A stretch of DNA of 64,000 nucleotides, taken from NCBI RefSeq assembly GCF_900099825.1, contig NZ_LT629693.1, forward strand, positions 4,413,001 to 4,477,000, given 5' to 3'. Positions 8,889 through 17,029 of this stretch are shown here, piece by piece. Every line of letters begins with the position of its first letter. Position 1 is the first letter of the stretch. Below the pieces are notes generated by a model that saw only the letters and a program-made list of their open reading frames with translations, was not told the origin of the DNA and did not search any database. This stretch comes from Bradyrhizobium ottawaense. GTDB taxonomy: Bacteria; Pseudomonadota; Alphaproteobacteria; Rhizobiales; Xanthobacteraceae. The translations under genes and the position numbers were made by a program.

Positions 8889-10208
8889 ATGGTACGCAAC
8901 AAACTGATACTGGCGGCAGCCATACTATCGGGCGCGGCGCTTGCCGCTCCGGCTGCGGCGCAGAACGAGCAGTTCATCCCGATACTGTCCTACCGGACCG
9001 GCGCGTACGCCGTGAATGGCGTACCGTACGCAAACGGCGTGGCCGACTATTACAACCTGATCAACGAGCGCGACGGCGGCATCAACGGAGTCAAGCTTCT
9101 GGTCGAGGAGTGCGAGACCGCCTACGCCACCGACAAGGGCGTTGAGTGTTACGAGCGTCTCAAAGGCAAAGGCCCGACCGGCGCGGCCTTCTTCAATCCG
9201 CTGTCGACCGGCATTACATTCGCCCTTACCGAAAAGACCACGACTGACAAGATCCCGATTATCACGATGGGCTATGGCCGCGCCGATTCCAAGAACGGGG
9301 CCGTGTTCGCCTACAATTTCCCGCTGCTCGGCACGTACTGGTCCGCGGCCGATATCGCGATCCAGCACATCGCCAAGGAGGTCGGCGGCTTCGACAAGCT
9401 GAAAGGCAAGAAGATTTCGTTTGTCTATCACGACAGCCCGTACGGCAAAGAGTCGATTCCTGCGCTGCAAGTGCTGGCACAGAAGCACGGCTTTGAGTTT
9501 ACGCCGATCCCGGTCACGCACCCCGGTGTCGAACAGAAGTCGCAATGGCTGGCGATCCGCCAGAACCGGCCGGACTATGTTTTACTCTGGGGCTGGGGCG
9601 TCATGAACGGCACGGCAATCAAGGAAGCGGCGGCTGTAGCCTATCCGCGCGACAGGATGATCGGTGTCTGGTGGTCGGGCGCAGAGCCGGATGTAACGCC
9701 CGCAGGCGATCAAGCCGCAGGCTACAAGGCGCTGATGCTTCAGCATGGCGCCGGCAAGTTCCCCGTGCACGCCGACGTGGAGAAGTACGTCTATGCAAAG
9801 GGCAAAGGTTTGTCGGAGCCGGGCAAGGTCGGCGAAATTCTCTACAACCGCGGTTTGGTGAATGCCATGCTCGGCGTGGAGGCGATCCGCAAGGCGCAGG
9901 AAAAGTTCGGCAAGAAGCCGCTCACCGGCGAGCAGGTCCGTTGGGGTCTGGAGAACCTCAACCTCTCCGAGGCGCGTCTCAAGGAACTCGGCTTCGAGGG
10001 CATGTTGAAACCGATCAAGATTTCCTGCTCCGACCACGAGGGCGCGCGTGTGGGGCGGGTACAGCAGTGGGACGGCAAGGGCTGGAAAGTCATCTCCGAC
10101 TGGTACACGGCCAACCAATCCATCACCGAACCACTGGTCGACGATGTTTCCGCGAAGTATGCCGCGGAGAAGAAGATTCAGCCGCGCGACTGCTCGAAAG
10201 AAAGCTGA
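8889..10208 (+). CDS. livJ: Periplasmic substrate-binding protein of Liv-type ABC importer
   Basis: 439 residues from ATG 8889, just after AACGAGGAGGACGTCGAT. Earlier in-frame starts would bury the signal peptide. Residues 1-23 form a Sec signal (KLILAAAILSGAALAAPAAAQ). The rest is a periplasmic binding-protein type 1 fold of the HAAT family, somewhat longer than classical LivJ (about 370). Sequences such as INERDGGINGVKLLVEECET are typical of binding proteins for aromatic or aliphatic carboxylates as well as amino acids. The ligand cannot be assigned. A strong hairpin separates it from the livF-like gene. Confidence 0.88.
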   Translation: MVRNKLILAAAILSGAALAAPAAAQNEQFIPILSYRTGAYAVNGVPYANGVADYYNLINERDGGINGVKLLVEECETAYATDKGVECYERLKGKGPTGAAFFNPLSTGITFALTEKTTTDKIPIITMGYGRADSKNGAVFAYNFPLLGTYWSAADIAIQHIAKEVGGFDKLKGKKISFVYHDSPYGKESIPALQVLAQKHGFEFTPIPVTHPGVEQKSQWLAIRQNRPDYVLLWGWGVMNGTAIKEAAAVAYPRDRMIGVWWSGAEPDVTPAGDQAAGYKALMLQHGAGKFPVHADVEKYVYAKGKGLSEPGKVGEILYNRGLVNAMLGVEAIRKAQEKFGKKPLTGEQVRWGLENLNLSEARLKELGFEGMLKPIKISCSDHEGARVGRVQQWDGKGWKVISDWYTANQSITEPLVDDVSAKYAAEKKIQPRDCSKES

Positions 10209-10223
10209 ACGCATCTCGGCGGT

Positions 10224-10250
10224 CCGGGAGGAGCGTTCACCTCCTCCCGG
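10224..10250 (+). terminator. Intercistronic hairpin between livJ and livF
   Basis: A perfect 10-bp stem CCGGGAGGAG / CTCCTCCCGG with a 7-nt loop, 16 bp after the livJ stop, without a following T-run. Such structures inside transporter operons usually protect the binding-protein mRNA from 3' decay or terminate partially, giving more binding protein than ATPase. That role is inferred. Confidence 0.6.
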
Positions 10251-10286
10251 ATATCCTGAAAGCCGCAACCGTTTGGAGAGAGCTGC

Positions 10287-11126
10287 GTGTCAATCCCTAA
10301 GGCCGCCACGGCGACAGAAACGACAGCGATGTTTCTGTCGGTCAACAATATCGAGGTTGTCTACAGTCACGTCATCCTCGTGTTGAAGGGTGTATCGCTG
10401 GATGTGCCGCGGGGCGGAATTATCGCGGTTCTCGGCGCCAATGGTGCGGGCAAGACAACGACGCTGAAGGCGGTCTCCAATCTGCTGCATGCAGAGCGTG
10501 GCGAGGTCACCAAGGGCTCGATCCTGTTCGACGGCGTTGAAGTGCAGTCCCTGTCACCAAACGATCTGGTGCGGCGCGGCTGCATTCAGGTGATGGAGGG
10601 GCGGCGCTGCTTCGCTCACCTTACTGTCGAAGAGAACATCCTGACCGGCGCCTTCACGCGCAGGGACGGCAAGGCGGCGATCGCGCAGGATCTGGAGCGA
10701 GTCTACGCCTATTTCCCTCGTCTCAGGGAGCGGCGTGCTTCGACCGCCGGCTATACGTCGGGCGGCGAACAGCAGATGTGCGTGATCGGCCGTGCCTTAA
10801 TGTCGCGCCCGAAGATGATCCTGCTCGACGAGCCTTCGATGGGGCTCGCGCCGCAGATTGTCGAAGAGATCTTCGAGATCGTGAAGGATCTCAACCTCAA
10901 GGAAGGTGTCTCGTTTCTTCTCGCCGAGCAGAACACCAATATGGCGCTCAAATACGCGAGCCACGGATATATCCTCGAAAATGGCCGCGTGGTGATGGAC
11001 GGCGAGGCGCGGGCGCTCGCCGAAAATGAGGACGTCAAGGAATTCTACCTTGGTGTCGCCGGCGAAAAGCGAAAATCATTCCGCGATGTGAAGCACTACA
11101 AGCGGCGCAAACGTTGGCTCGTTTAG
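10287..11126 (+). CDS. livF: Branched-chain-amino-acid-type ABC transporter ATPase (LivF-like)
   Basis: 279 residues from GTG 10287, with GGAGAGAGC upstream; ATG 10329 is an alternative giving about 265. Second ATPase of the importer. Walker A is GANGAGKTT, the signature is TSGGEQQMCVIGRAL, Walker B is MILLDEPSMGLAP and the switch is LLAEQN, all typical of LivF. The basic C-terminus KHYKRRKRW is longer than in Escherichia coli LivF. It completes a full LivGHMJF set and is the last gene of the operon that begins with the acyl-CoA ligase at 3919. Confidence 0.9.
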   Translation: MSIPKAATATETTAMFLSVNNIEVVYSHVILVLKGVSLDVPRGGIIAVLGANGAGKTTTLKAVSNLLHAERGEVTKGSILFDGVEVQSLSPNDLVRRGCIQVMEGRRCFAHLTVEENILTGAFTRRDGKAAIAQDLERVYAYFPRLRERRASTAGYTSGGEQQMCVIGRALMSRPKMILLDEPSMGLAPQIVEEIFEIVKDLNLKEGVSFLLAEQNTNMALKYASHGYILENGRVVMDGEARALAENEDVKEFYLGVAGEKRKSFRDVKHYKRRKRWLV

Positions 11127-11160
11127 GCGATGACGCTGAGTGATCGTTCCCCCTCCTTCG

Positions 11161-11223
11161 AAATTATATCGTTATTTCAATGACATACGAGTTCATTGTT
11201 TTATTCTGAATGGCGCGCCATTT
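11161..11223 (+). repeat. GGCGCGCCA intergenic repeat, copy A (left half only)
   Basis: AT-rich leader (tatcgttatttcaatgacat), then GAGTTCATTG, TTTTATTCTG and the 14-bp palindrome AATGGCGCGCCATT (11209-11222). The right arm seen in copies B, C and E is absent; sequence after 11223 is unrelated. It lies between livF and the convergent hypothetical gene. Confidence 0.75.
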
Positions 11224-11281
11224 CCGCTTCGCTTGCGATGCCGCCAAATCAATCGTCGCAATTGCTGGCGCCCCCCGTGGC

Positions 11282-11602
11282 TTACCGGATCCTTGCCACA
11301 ACGTCGGGCCGGTTCTTCTCGAGCCAGGCCACGGCGTCGGGTCCATCGACGACGCACTCGAAGGTTTCCCAGGTTGGGTCCTCTAGGGATTCCGGTTGCA
11401 GTCGCTTCGCCGCATACTCAACGAGGTCGTGCAGGCGTTCGTATCCTCGTCGGCGCTCAAGGGAATCTGCAATCGCCGTGCTGGCCCATCCTCGTTGGGC
11501 TAAATCGATAATGCTGGGAGCGTCAGCCTCGCTGAACCATGGTGTGGCATCGAACTCGATGCAGCGGACATTATCGGCGGTATGGCAAGTAGCGTGGATC
11601 AT
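11282..11602 (-). CDS. Hypothetical protein, 106 residues
   Basis: A small acidic protein preceded on its strand by GGAGGAATCCA directly before ATG 11602, which supports translation. No signal peptide or membrane helix is visible. The middle (DAPSIIDLAQRGWASTAIADSL and a following ERRRGYERLHDLVEYA) looks helical, and the C-terminus resembles a substrate-loop pattern (GPDAVAWLEKNRPDV). I do not recognise the family. It is 76 bp upstream (in coordinates) of the GDH stop and shares its strand, so it could be co-transcribed after GDH. Confidence 0.65.
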   Translation of the reverse strand: MIHATCHTADNVRCIEFDATPWFSEADAPSIIDLAQRGWASTAIADSLERRRGYERLHDLVEYAAKRLQPESLEDPTWETFECVVDGPDAVAWLEKNRPDVVARIR

Positions 11603-11678
11603 TGGATTCCTCCGTTCGCGGGCTAACAGCCTGCGCTAGCATTGCCCTTTAGAGTTTCACATCGCTGCCTCGCACGCC

Positions 11679-14600
11679 TCAGGCTTTGACCAAGTCCCCC
11701 AGCAGGTTCGCCGCCACCGTCAGCTTGGCGAGCGTCAGGCCGCTGGCAGCTATCTCCTCGACCGAGCGGCGGATGCGCGTCGCCTCGGGGTGAGCCGCGA
11801 GCCAGGTCTCGACAGCATGCTGGCCGGACTGGCCGGTTGCCAGCATATCCGCGGCCAGTCTTCTTTCGGCGCCAGCGATCTGCTCAACTGCGCGATCGAT
11901 CGCCATACGTTCGAAATAATCGTTTGCCGGCACGCTGCGCGCGGCGGCGACGATCCGGTCGAGACGGAAATTCGCCTCGACGGCGAAGAAGGTCGCGGCG
12001 GCGTCACCGATGGGGCGGCTGGTGCGCTCCGCAACCGTCACGATATCGGGTGCCGAGACCAGAGCGTCGAGATCGGCCAGTTCGCCGGCGAGGCCTGCCG
12101 GGATACCGGCATCGGTCAGGTTCTGCCGACGCTTGGCACGTGCCGCCTGCAGGTCCGGCGGCAGGGCGGTGTCGAGCCCGGCGACGATCTCGCGGATAGC
12201 CGGGCCGAAGCGCGCGACGACGGCCTCCAGCCCGTCCTTGAAATCGACATTGCGCACGTACCAGACCATGCGGGAGAGCAGGAGGTCCTGGACAGAAGCG
12301 TAGAGGGACAGCTGCACCTGCCCGTCGATGCAGGTATCGAGTGCATCGATCACGTCATTGAGCCACTTCAGTCCGTAGCATTCATCGACCGCCACGTAGG
12401 CCATAACAATGGTTGGGATATCGGCGTCCGTCTCGTCGATCAGGCGCACGACACAGGCCGGGCCGCCGCGGTTGATCACCGCATTGGCGAGGCTGGTCGC
12501 AATGATCTCCCGCCGAAGGCGATGGAATTCGACCGCTGTCGGGAATTTGTCCTGAACCTCGCGCGGAAAATACTGAGATAGTTCTCGGGCAAGATAGGGA
12601 TCATCGGGCACGCTGGTGACGAGCAGGTCATCGTAAAGTGTCAGCTTGGCGTAGGCGAGCAGCACGGCGAGTTCGGGCCGCGCGAGGGACTGGCCGCGCC
12701 GTGTGCGCTCGGTGAGCGCTGCGTCGTCGGGCAAGAACTCCACCGCGCGGCTGAGCAAGCCGCGCTGCTCGAGCGACTGCATCAGGCGCGTGAGGAAGCC
12801 GGTCTCGGCCACGCCCTTGCGTTCGGCGAGCGAGAGTGCCAGCGACTGCAGATAGTTGTTGCGCAGCACGAGCGTGCCGACCTCGTCAGTCATCGCGGCA
12901 AGCAGGCTGTTGCGGTCAGCGGGGCTGAGGCGTCCCTCGCGCTCGAGGCGCGCCAGCGCGATCTTGATATTGACCTCGACGTCGGACGTGTTCACGCCGG
13001 CCGAATTGTCGATGGCGTCGGTGTTGAGCTTGACGCCCTTCTGCGCCGCTTCGATGCGGCCGCGCTGGGTGACGCCGAGATTGGCGCCTTCGCCGATCAC
13101 CCGGGTGCGCACGTCGCTGCCCGTGATGCGGATCGGATCGTTGGCGCGGTCGCCGACCTGATCGTCGCTTTCCCCGGCGGAGCGGACATAGGTGCCGATG
13201 CCGCCAAACCACAAGAGATCCGCGCGCGCCTTCAGGATCGCCGTCATCACCTCGAAAGGCGTGGCTTGCGGCTTGTCGAGATCGAGCAGGGTGCGCACCT
13301 CCGGAGCGAGCGGGATCGCCTTGAGCTGGCGCGAGAACACGCCGCCGCCCGGCGAGATCAGCGACTTGCTGTAGTCCTGCCAGCTCGATCGCGGCAGGTC
13401 GAACAGGCGCTTGCGCTCGGCGAGGCTGATCGAAGGATCAGGCGAGGGATCGATGAAGATGTCGCGGTGATCGAAAGCCGCCACAAGCTTTGTCGCTGGC
13501 GAGAGCAGCATGCCATTGCCGAAAACGTCGCCGGACATGTCGCCCACGCCGACCGCGGTGAACGGCATGGTCTGAATGTCGGTGCCGAGCTCGCGGAAGT
13601 GGCGCTTGACCGCCTCCCAGGCGCCGCGTGCCGTGATCCCCATCTTCTTGTGGTCGTAGCCCTGGCTGCCGCCGGATGCGAAGGCATCGCCGAGCCAATG
13701 GTTCTTCTCGGCCGAGATTGCGTTGGCAAGGTCGGAGAAGGTGGCGGTGCCCTTGTCGGCGGCGACGACGAGGTAGGGGTCATCGCCGTCATGGCGCACG
13801 GTGGATTCGGGTGGCACGACGATGTCGCCGTCGAGATTGTCGGTGAGTTCCAGCAGTGAGCGAACGAAGATGCGATAGGCTTCGGTGCCTTCCGCGAGCC
13901 AGGCGTCGCGATTGGAAAGCGGCGGCAGTCGCTTGGGCACGAAGCCGCCCTTGGCGCCGACCGGCACGATCACGGCGTTCTTGACCTGCTGCGCTTTCAC
14001 CAGGCCAAGGATCTCGGTGCGGAAATCCTGCGGCCGGTCGGACCAGCGCAAGCCACCGCGCGCAACCTTCCCGAAGCGTAGGTGAATACCTTCGACACGG
14101 GGTGAATAGACGAAGATCTCGTAGAGAGGTCGTGGGGCCGGCAGGTCGTCGATCCGACGCGCGTCGAACTTGAAGGAGATCACCGGACGCGGATGTCCAT
14201 CCTCGCCGATCTGCCACAGATTGGTGCGAATCGTCGCCTGCACCAGGTTGGTGAAACGGCGCAGGATGCGGTCTTCATCCAGCGAGGCGACGGATTTGAG
14301 CTGCTCCTCGACCTCGGCAAGCAGGGCCGTTTCGCGTGCCGAGCGCTCGGCATCCGTGGAGGCGAGGCGTGGATCGAGGCGGGTCTGGAACAGCGCGACG
14401 AGGCTGGCCGTGATAGCGGCGTTCTTGCGCAAGGTCTCCCACATATAATCCTGGGTGAACGGCGCGCGGATCTGGTGCAGGTAGCGGGACAGCGCCCGGA
14501 TGGTCGAGACTTCCCGCCAGCCCAGGGTGGTGCGCAGGATCAGGCCGTTGTATCCATCGGATTCGGCGCGATCGCGGACCACCGCCATGATCGAGGCTTC

Positions 14601-16499
14601 AAGGCGATGGCTGAATTCCGGGCTGATCGTGATCGGCTGGCCGTCGCTGGTCTCGATCGTCATCTCGTGGAGCCAAACCGGCGGAGGCGCCGGCGTGGCG
14701 CGCGGCGCGATCTGATAGGTGCGTTCGTTGACCACGCGCAGGCCGTGATTTTCGATCACGGGCACGCGGTAGGACAGCGACAGGGGCGCGCCGCGCGAGA
14801 ACACCTTCAGTCCAAAGCGCTTGGGATCGGCCTCGCTTTCGTCACGGTGAACCGAAATCGCCACGGGGCGGGTTGGCGTGAGTTTTTCGGTGGTGGCGAT
14901 ATCGGTGATCGCCTGTTCCGCGCCGAACACCTCGGTATAGCCGCCGCTGAAGGCCTGGGCATATCGGTTGGCGAGCATGCGCGCCCGCATGCCATCGGTC
15001 GAGACAGTGAGCGCGGCCTTCAGCTTGTCGGCCCAGGTCGCGGCAATGGCGCTGATCCCGGCTTCGAGCGTGGAGCGTTCGACGACGGGAGTTTTGCCTT
15101 CATAGCGCCCGATGATGTAGTGGACGCGCACAAGCGCCCCTTCAGGGAATGAAACGTAGGAGGCCGACAGCGTCCCCTTGTAGATCTGCGAGAGGAAGGC
15201 GCCGACGCGCATGCGAACGTCGGTGTCGTATTTCTCGCGCGGAATGAAGGTGAGGATGGAGGCGAAGCGATCGAACTTGTCCACCCGCACCAGCGCTCGG
15301 ACGCGCGGACGCTCGTAGAGGATCAGTACCTCCATGACGAAATTGTAGAGCGTATCGACGTCGACCTGGAACAGTTCATCACGCGGATATTCTTCGAGAA
15401 TATGCATAAGCGCCTTGCCCGAATGGCTGTTCGGGTCGAAGCCGGCGCGTTGCAGCACCCGCGTCACCTTGTGGCGGACATAAGGGATCTGCCGTGCGGA
15501 GCGGGTATAGGCGCCCGAGGTGAACAGGCCGACGACCCGCAATTCGCCCTCTAGCCGGCCGTCGGGCGCATAGAGCTTGATGCCGACATAGTCCATGCGA
15601 ATGCGACGATGAACGCGGCTGGAGACGTTGGCCTTGATGACGATGAGCAGGGTGGGTTCGTGCATGAACTCGCGTATTTCCGACGTCATCACCACCATTT
15701 CGCTACCGCGGCGCAGGACCTTCGCATCCGGATCGCGGAGGATTCCGAGGCCTTCACCGGTCGTGATGTCGTCGGACGCATCGCTGTCGGGCGAGAAGCG
15801 ATATTCGCGCACCCCCAGGAAGGTGAAATTGTCCGCGCAGAGCCATTGCAGGAACTGGTTGGCTTCGGCGACCTCATCGATCGGCAGCGGCGGCGGATTG
15901 GAAGAGAAAGTCTTGATCGCGTCCTCGACGCGGTCACGCATGGCGCGCCAGTCGGTGACGCAGGCGCGGACGTCGTTCAACGTCCTGGTGAGGCCATCGA
16001 TCAGCTTCTGGCGATCGGCATCGGCGTCCAGGCGGGTGATGTGGAGATGAATCAGGCTTTCCCGCGTGCCCTTTGCTCCCTCCGGCAGTGCTTCGCCGTG
16101 GAAGCGCAGGAGCTTGCCTTGGTCATCGCGCTCCACCGCGAGGATCGGGTGAGCGACGAGGGTGACTTCGATGCCCTGCTCGGCCAGCTCCGCCATTGTG
16201 GAATCGAACAGGAAGGGCATGTTGTCGTTGAGAATCTCGAGCACGGAAATCTCACGCCCGTCCGGCATCATCGGATTGACGACGCGGATATCGGCGCTGC
16301 CGGCCGTGCGTTGCTGCACGTGCTCCCAGGCCTGTTCCGCCAGGAAGGCCAGCGACGAGGCATCGTGATTGGCGAGGTCCTCGACATTGGTGTAGCCGAA
16401 CAGAAGTTCGGCAAAGGTCCGGGGAGCCTTGCCCGGCTGCACGCTTCCCGCCGCATCGCGGATCAGGGTTGAACGGGCTTTATCGTCACGCCAAGCCAT
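11679..16499 (-). CDS. gdh2: Large NAD-specific glutamate dehydrogenase (about 180 kDa type)
   Basis: 1606 residues from ATG 16499. GGAGG six bases before this ATG selects it over upstream in-frame starts. The enzyme oxidatively deaminates glutamate to 2-oxoglutarate with NAD+, feeding carbon into the TCA cycle. The long N-terminal half is the regulatory region of this family (ACT-like segments). The catalytic half begins around residue 800 with GGLRWSDRPQDFRTE and VKNAVIVPVGAKGGF (substrate lysines), followed by DMSGDVFGNGML and the Rossmann-like part with TGSDVRTRVIGEGANLG. Length matches bacterial 1600-residue GDHs. No frameshift is seen. It stands alone between two repeat-bearing spacers. 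Confidence 0.95.
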   Translation of the reverse strand: MAWRDDKARSTLIRDAAGSVQPGKAPRTFAELLFGYTNVEDLANHDASSLAFLAEQAWEHVQQRTAGSADIRVVNPMMPDGREISVLEILNDNMPFLFDSTMAELAEQGIEVTLVAHPILAVERDDQGKLLRFHGEALPEGAKGTRESLIHLHITRLDADADRQKLIDGLTRTLNDVRACVTDWRAMRDRVEDAIKTFSSNPPPLPIDEVAEANQFLQWLCADNFTFLGVREYRFSPDSDASDDITTGEGLGILRDPDAKVLRRGSEMVVMTSEIREFMHEPTLLIVIKANVSSRVHRRIRMDYVGIKLYAPDGRLEGELRVVGLFTSGAYTRSARQIPYVRHKVTRVLQRAGFDPNSHSGKALMHILEEYPRDELFQVDVDTLYNFVMEVLILYERPRVRALVRVDKFDRFASILTFIPREKYDTDVRMRVGAFLSQIYKGTLSASYVSFPEGALVRVHYIIGRYEGKTPVVERSTLEAGISAIAATWADKLKAALTVSTDGMRARMLANRYAQAFSGGYTEVFGAEQAITDIATTEKLTPTRPVAISVHRDESEADPKRFGLKVFSRGAPLSLSYRVPVIENHGLRVVNERTYQIAPRATPAPPPVWLHEMTIETSDGQPITISPEFSHRLEASIMAVVRDRAESDGYNGLILRTTLGWREVSTIRALSRYLHQIRAPFTQDYMWETLRKNAAITASLVALFQTRLDPRLASTDAERSARETALLAEVEEQLKSVASLDEDRILRRFTNLVQATIRTNLWQIGEDGHPRPVISFKFDARRIDDLPAPRPLYEIFVYSPRVEGIHLRFGKVARGGLRWSDRPQDFRTEILGLVKAQQVKNAVIVPVGAKGGFVPKRLPPLSNRDAWLAEGTEAYRIFVRSLLELTDNLDGDIVVPPESTVRHDGDDPYLVVAADKGTATFSDLANAISAEKNHWLGDAFASGGSQGYDHKKMGITARGAWEAVKRHFRELGTDIQTMPFTAVGVGDMSGDVFGNGMLLSPATKLVAAFDHRDIFIDPSPDPSISLAERKRLFDLPRSSWQDYSKSLISPGGGVFSRQLKAIPLAPEVRTLLDLDKPQATPFEVMTAILKARADLLWFGGIGTYVRSAGESDDQVGDRANDPIRITGSDVRTRVIGEGANLGVTQRGRIEAAQKGVKLNTDAIDNSAGVNTSDVEVNIKIALARLEREGRLSPADRNSLLAAMTDEVGTLVLRNNYLQSLALSLAERKGVAETGFLTRLMQSLEQRGLLSRAVEFLPDDAALTERTRRGQSLARPELAVLLAYAKLTLYDDLLVTSVPDDPYLARELSQYFPREVQDKFPTAVEFHRLRREIIATSLANAVINRGGPACVVRLIDETDADIPTIVMAYVAVDECYGLKWLNDVIDALDTCIDGQVQLSLYASVQDLLLSRMVWYVRNVDFKDGLEAVVARFGPAIREIVAGLDTALPPDLQAARAKRRQNLTDAGIPAGLAGELADLDALVSAPDIVTVAERTSRPIGDAAATFFAVEANFRLDRIVAAARSVPANDYFERMAIDRAVEQIAGAERRLAADMLATGQSGQHAVETWLAAHPEATRIRRSVEEIAASGLTLAKLTVAANLLGDLVKA

Positions 16500-16770
16500 A
16501 ATGTCCTCCATTTGCCGCGCCGTCCGACCGCAGTCGCGATCATCAGCTTGATTCTGGAGTGCATCTCTTCGAGCGCCAATGCCTTGACCCGCGATCGAGC
16601 GCGTACGCGAAATCCCCGGTCTCAAAGCTTCGACAGCTCCTGACGACAATACTACGATCCCAAAGCTATCCAAGGCGCACGCTGTCGTGAGAAGTGCTGA
16701 GATGCCCTACTGCAGTGCGGGAGGCCGAAGTCGATGCCGACGGCCCGCCGAACCATTGGACTAGGAAAAA

Positions 16771-16857
16771 TCACAAGCAATTTCAATTGTGTAGGAGTTC
16801 GCGGTTTTATTCTGAATGGCGCGCCATTCTGCCACCACTCAGAATAAAACTGCGAAC
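16771..16857 (+). repeat. GGCGCGCCA intergenic repeat, copy B (complete)
   Basis: Leader with caatttcaattg, then a 61-bp near-palindrome (16797-16857): left arm GTTCGCGGTTTTATTCTGAA, core TGGCGCGCCATT, right arm CTCAGAATAAAACTGCGAAC. It is the best-preserved full copy. The right half matches the sequence beginning inside the tRNA-Arg 3' end at 3604. Confidence 0.8.
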
Positions 16858-17029
16858 CGCACGCCCGCGGGGATGCGATCGGTATGCGCGAGCTTGCGGT
16901 GCCGAACGCAATCCGTCGTCTTCATGCAAGTTGATGTTCTTCGCATTCTGAAAGAGCGCGAAGCACCGTCTGAAACAAAAAAATCGCGCCGAAGCGCGCA
17001 GGTCATGTCGCATTCGGTCCCGCCGCGCT

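Noticed and set aside
11790..15152. Long plus-strand ORFs (for example 11790-12581, 14193-15152) opposite the GDH gene
   Set aside because: Antisense shadows of a high-GC coding region; no family resemblance and Arg/Ala-rich translations.
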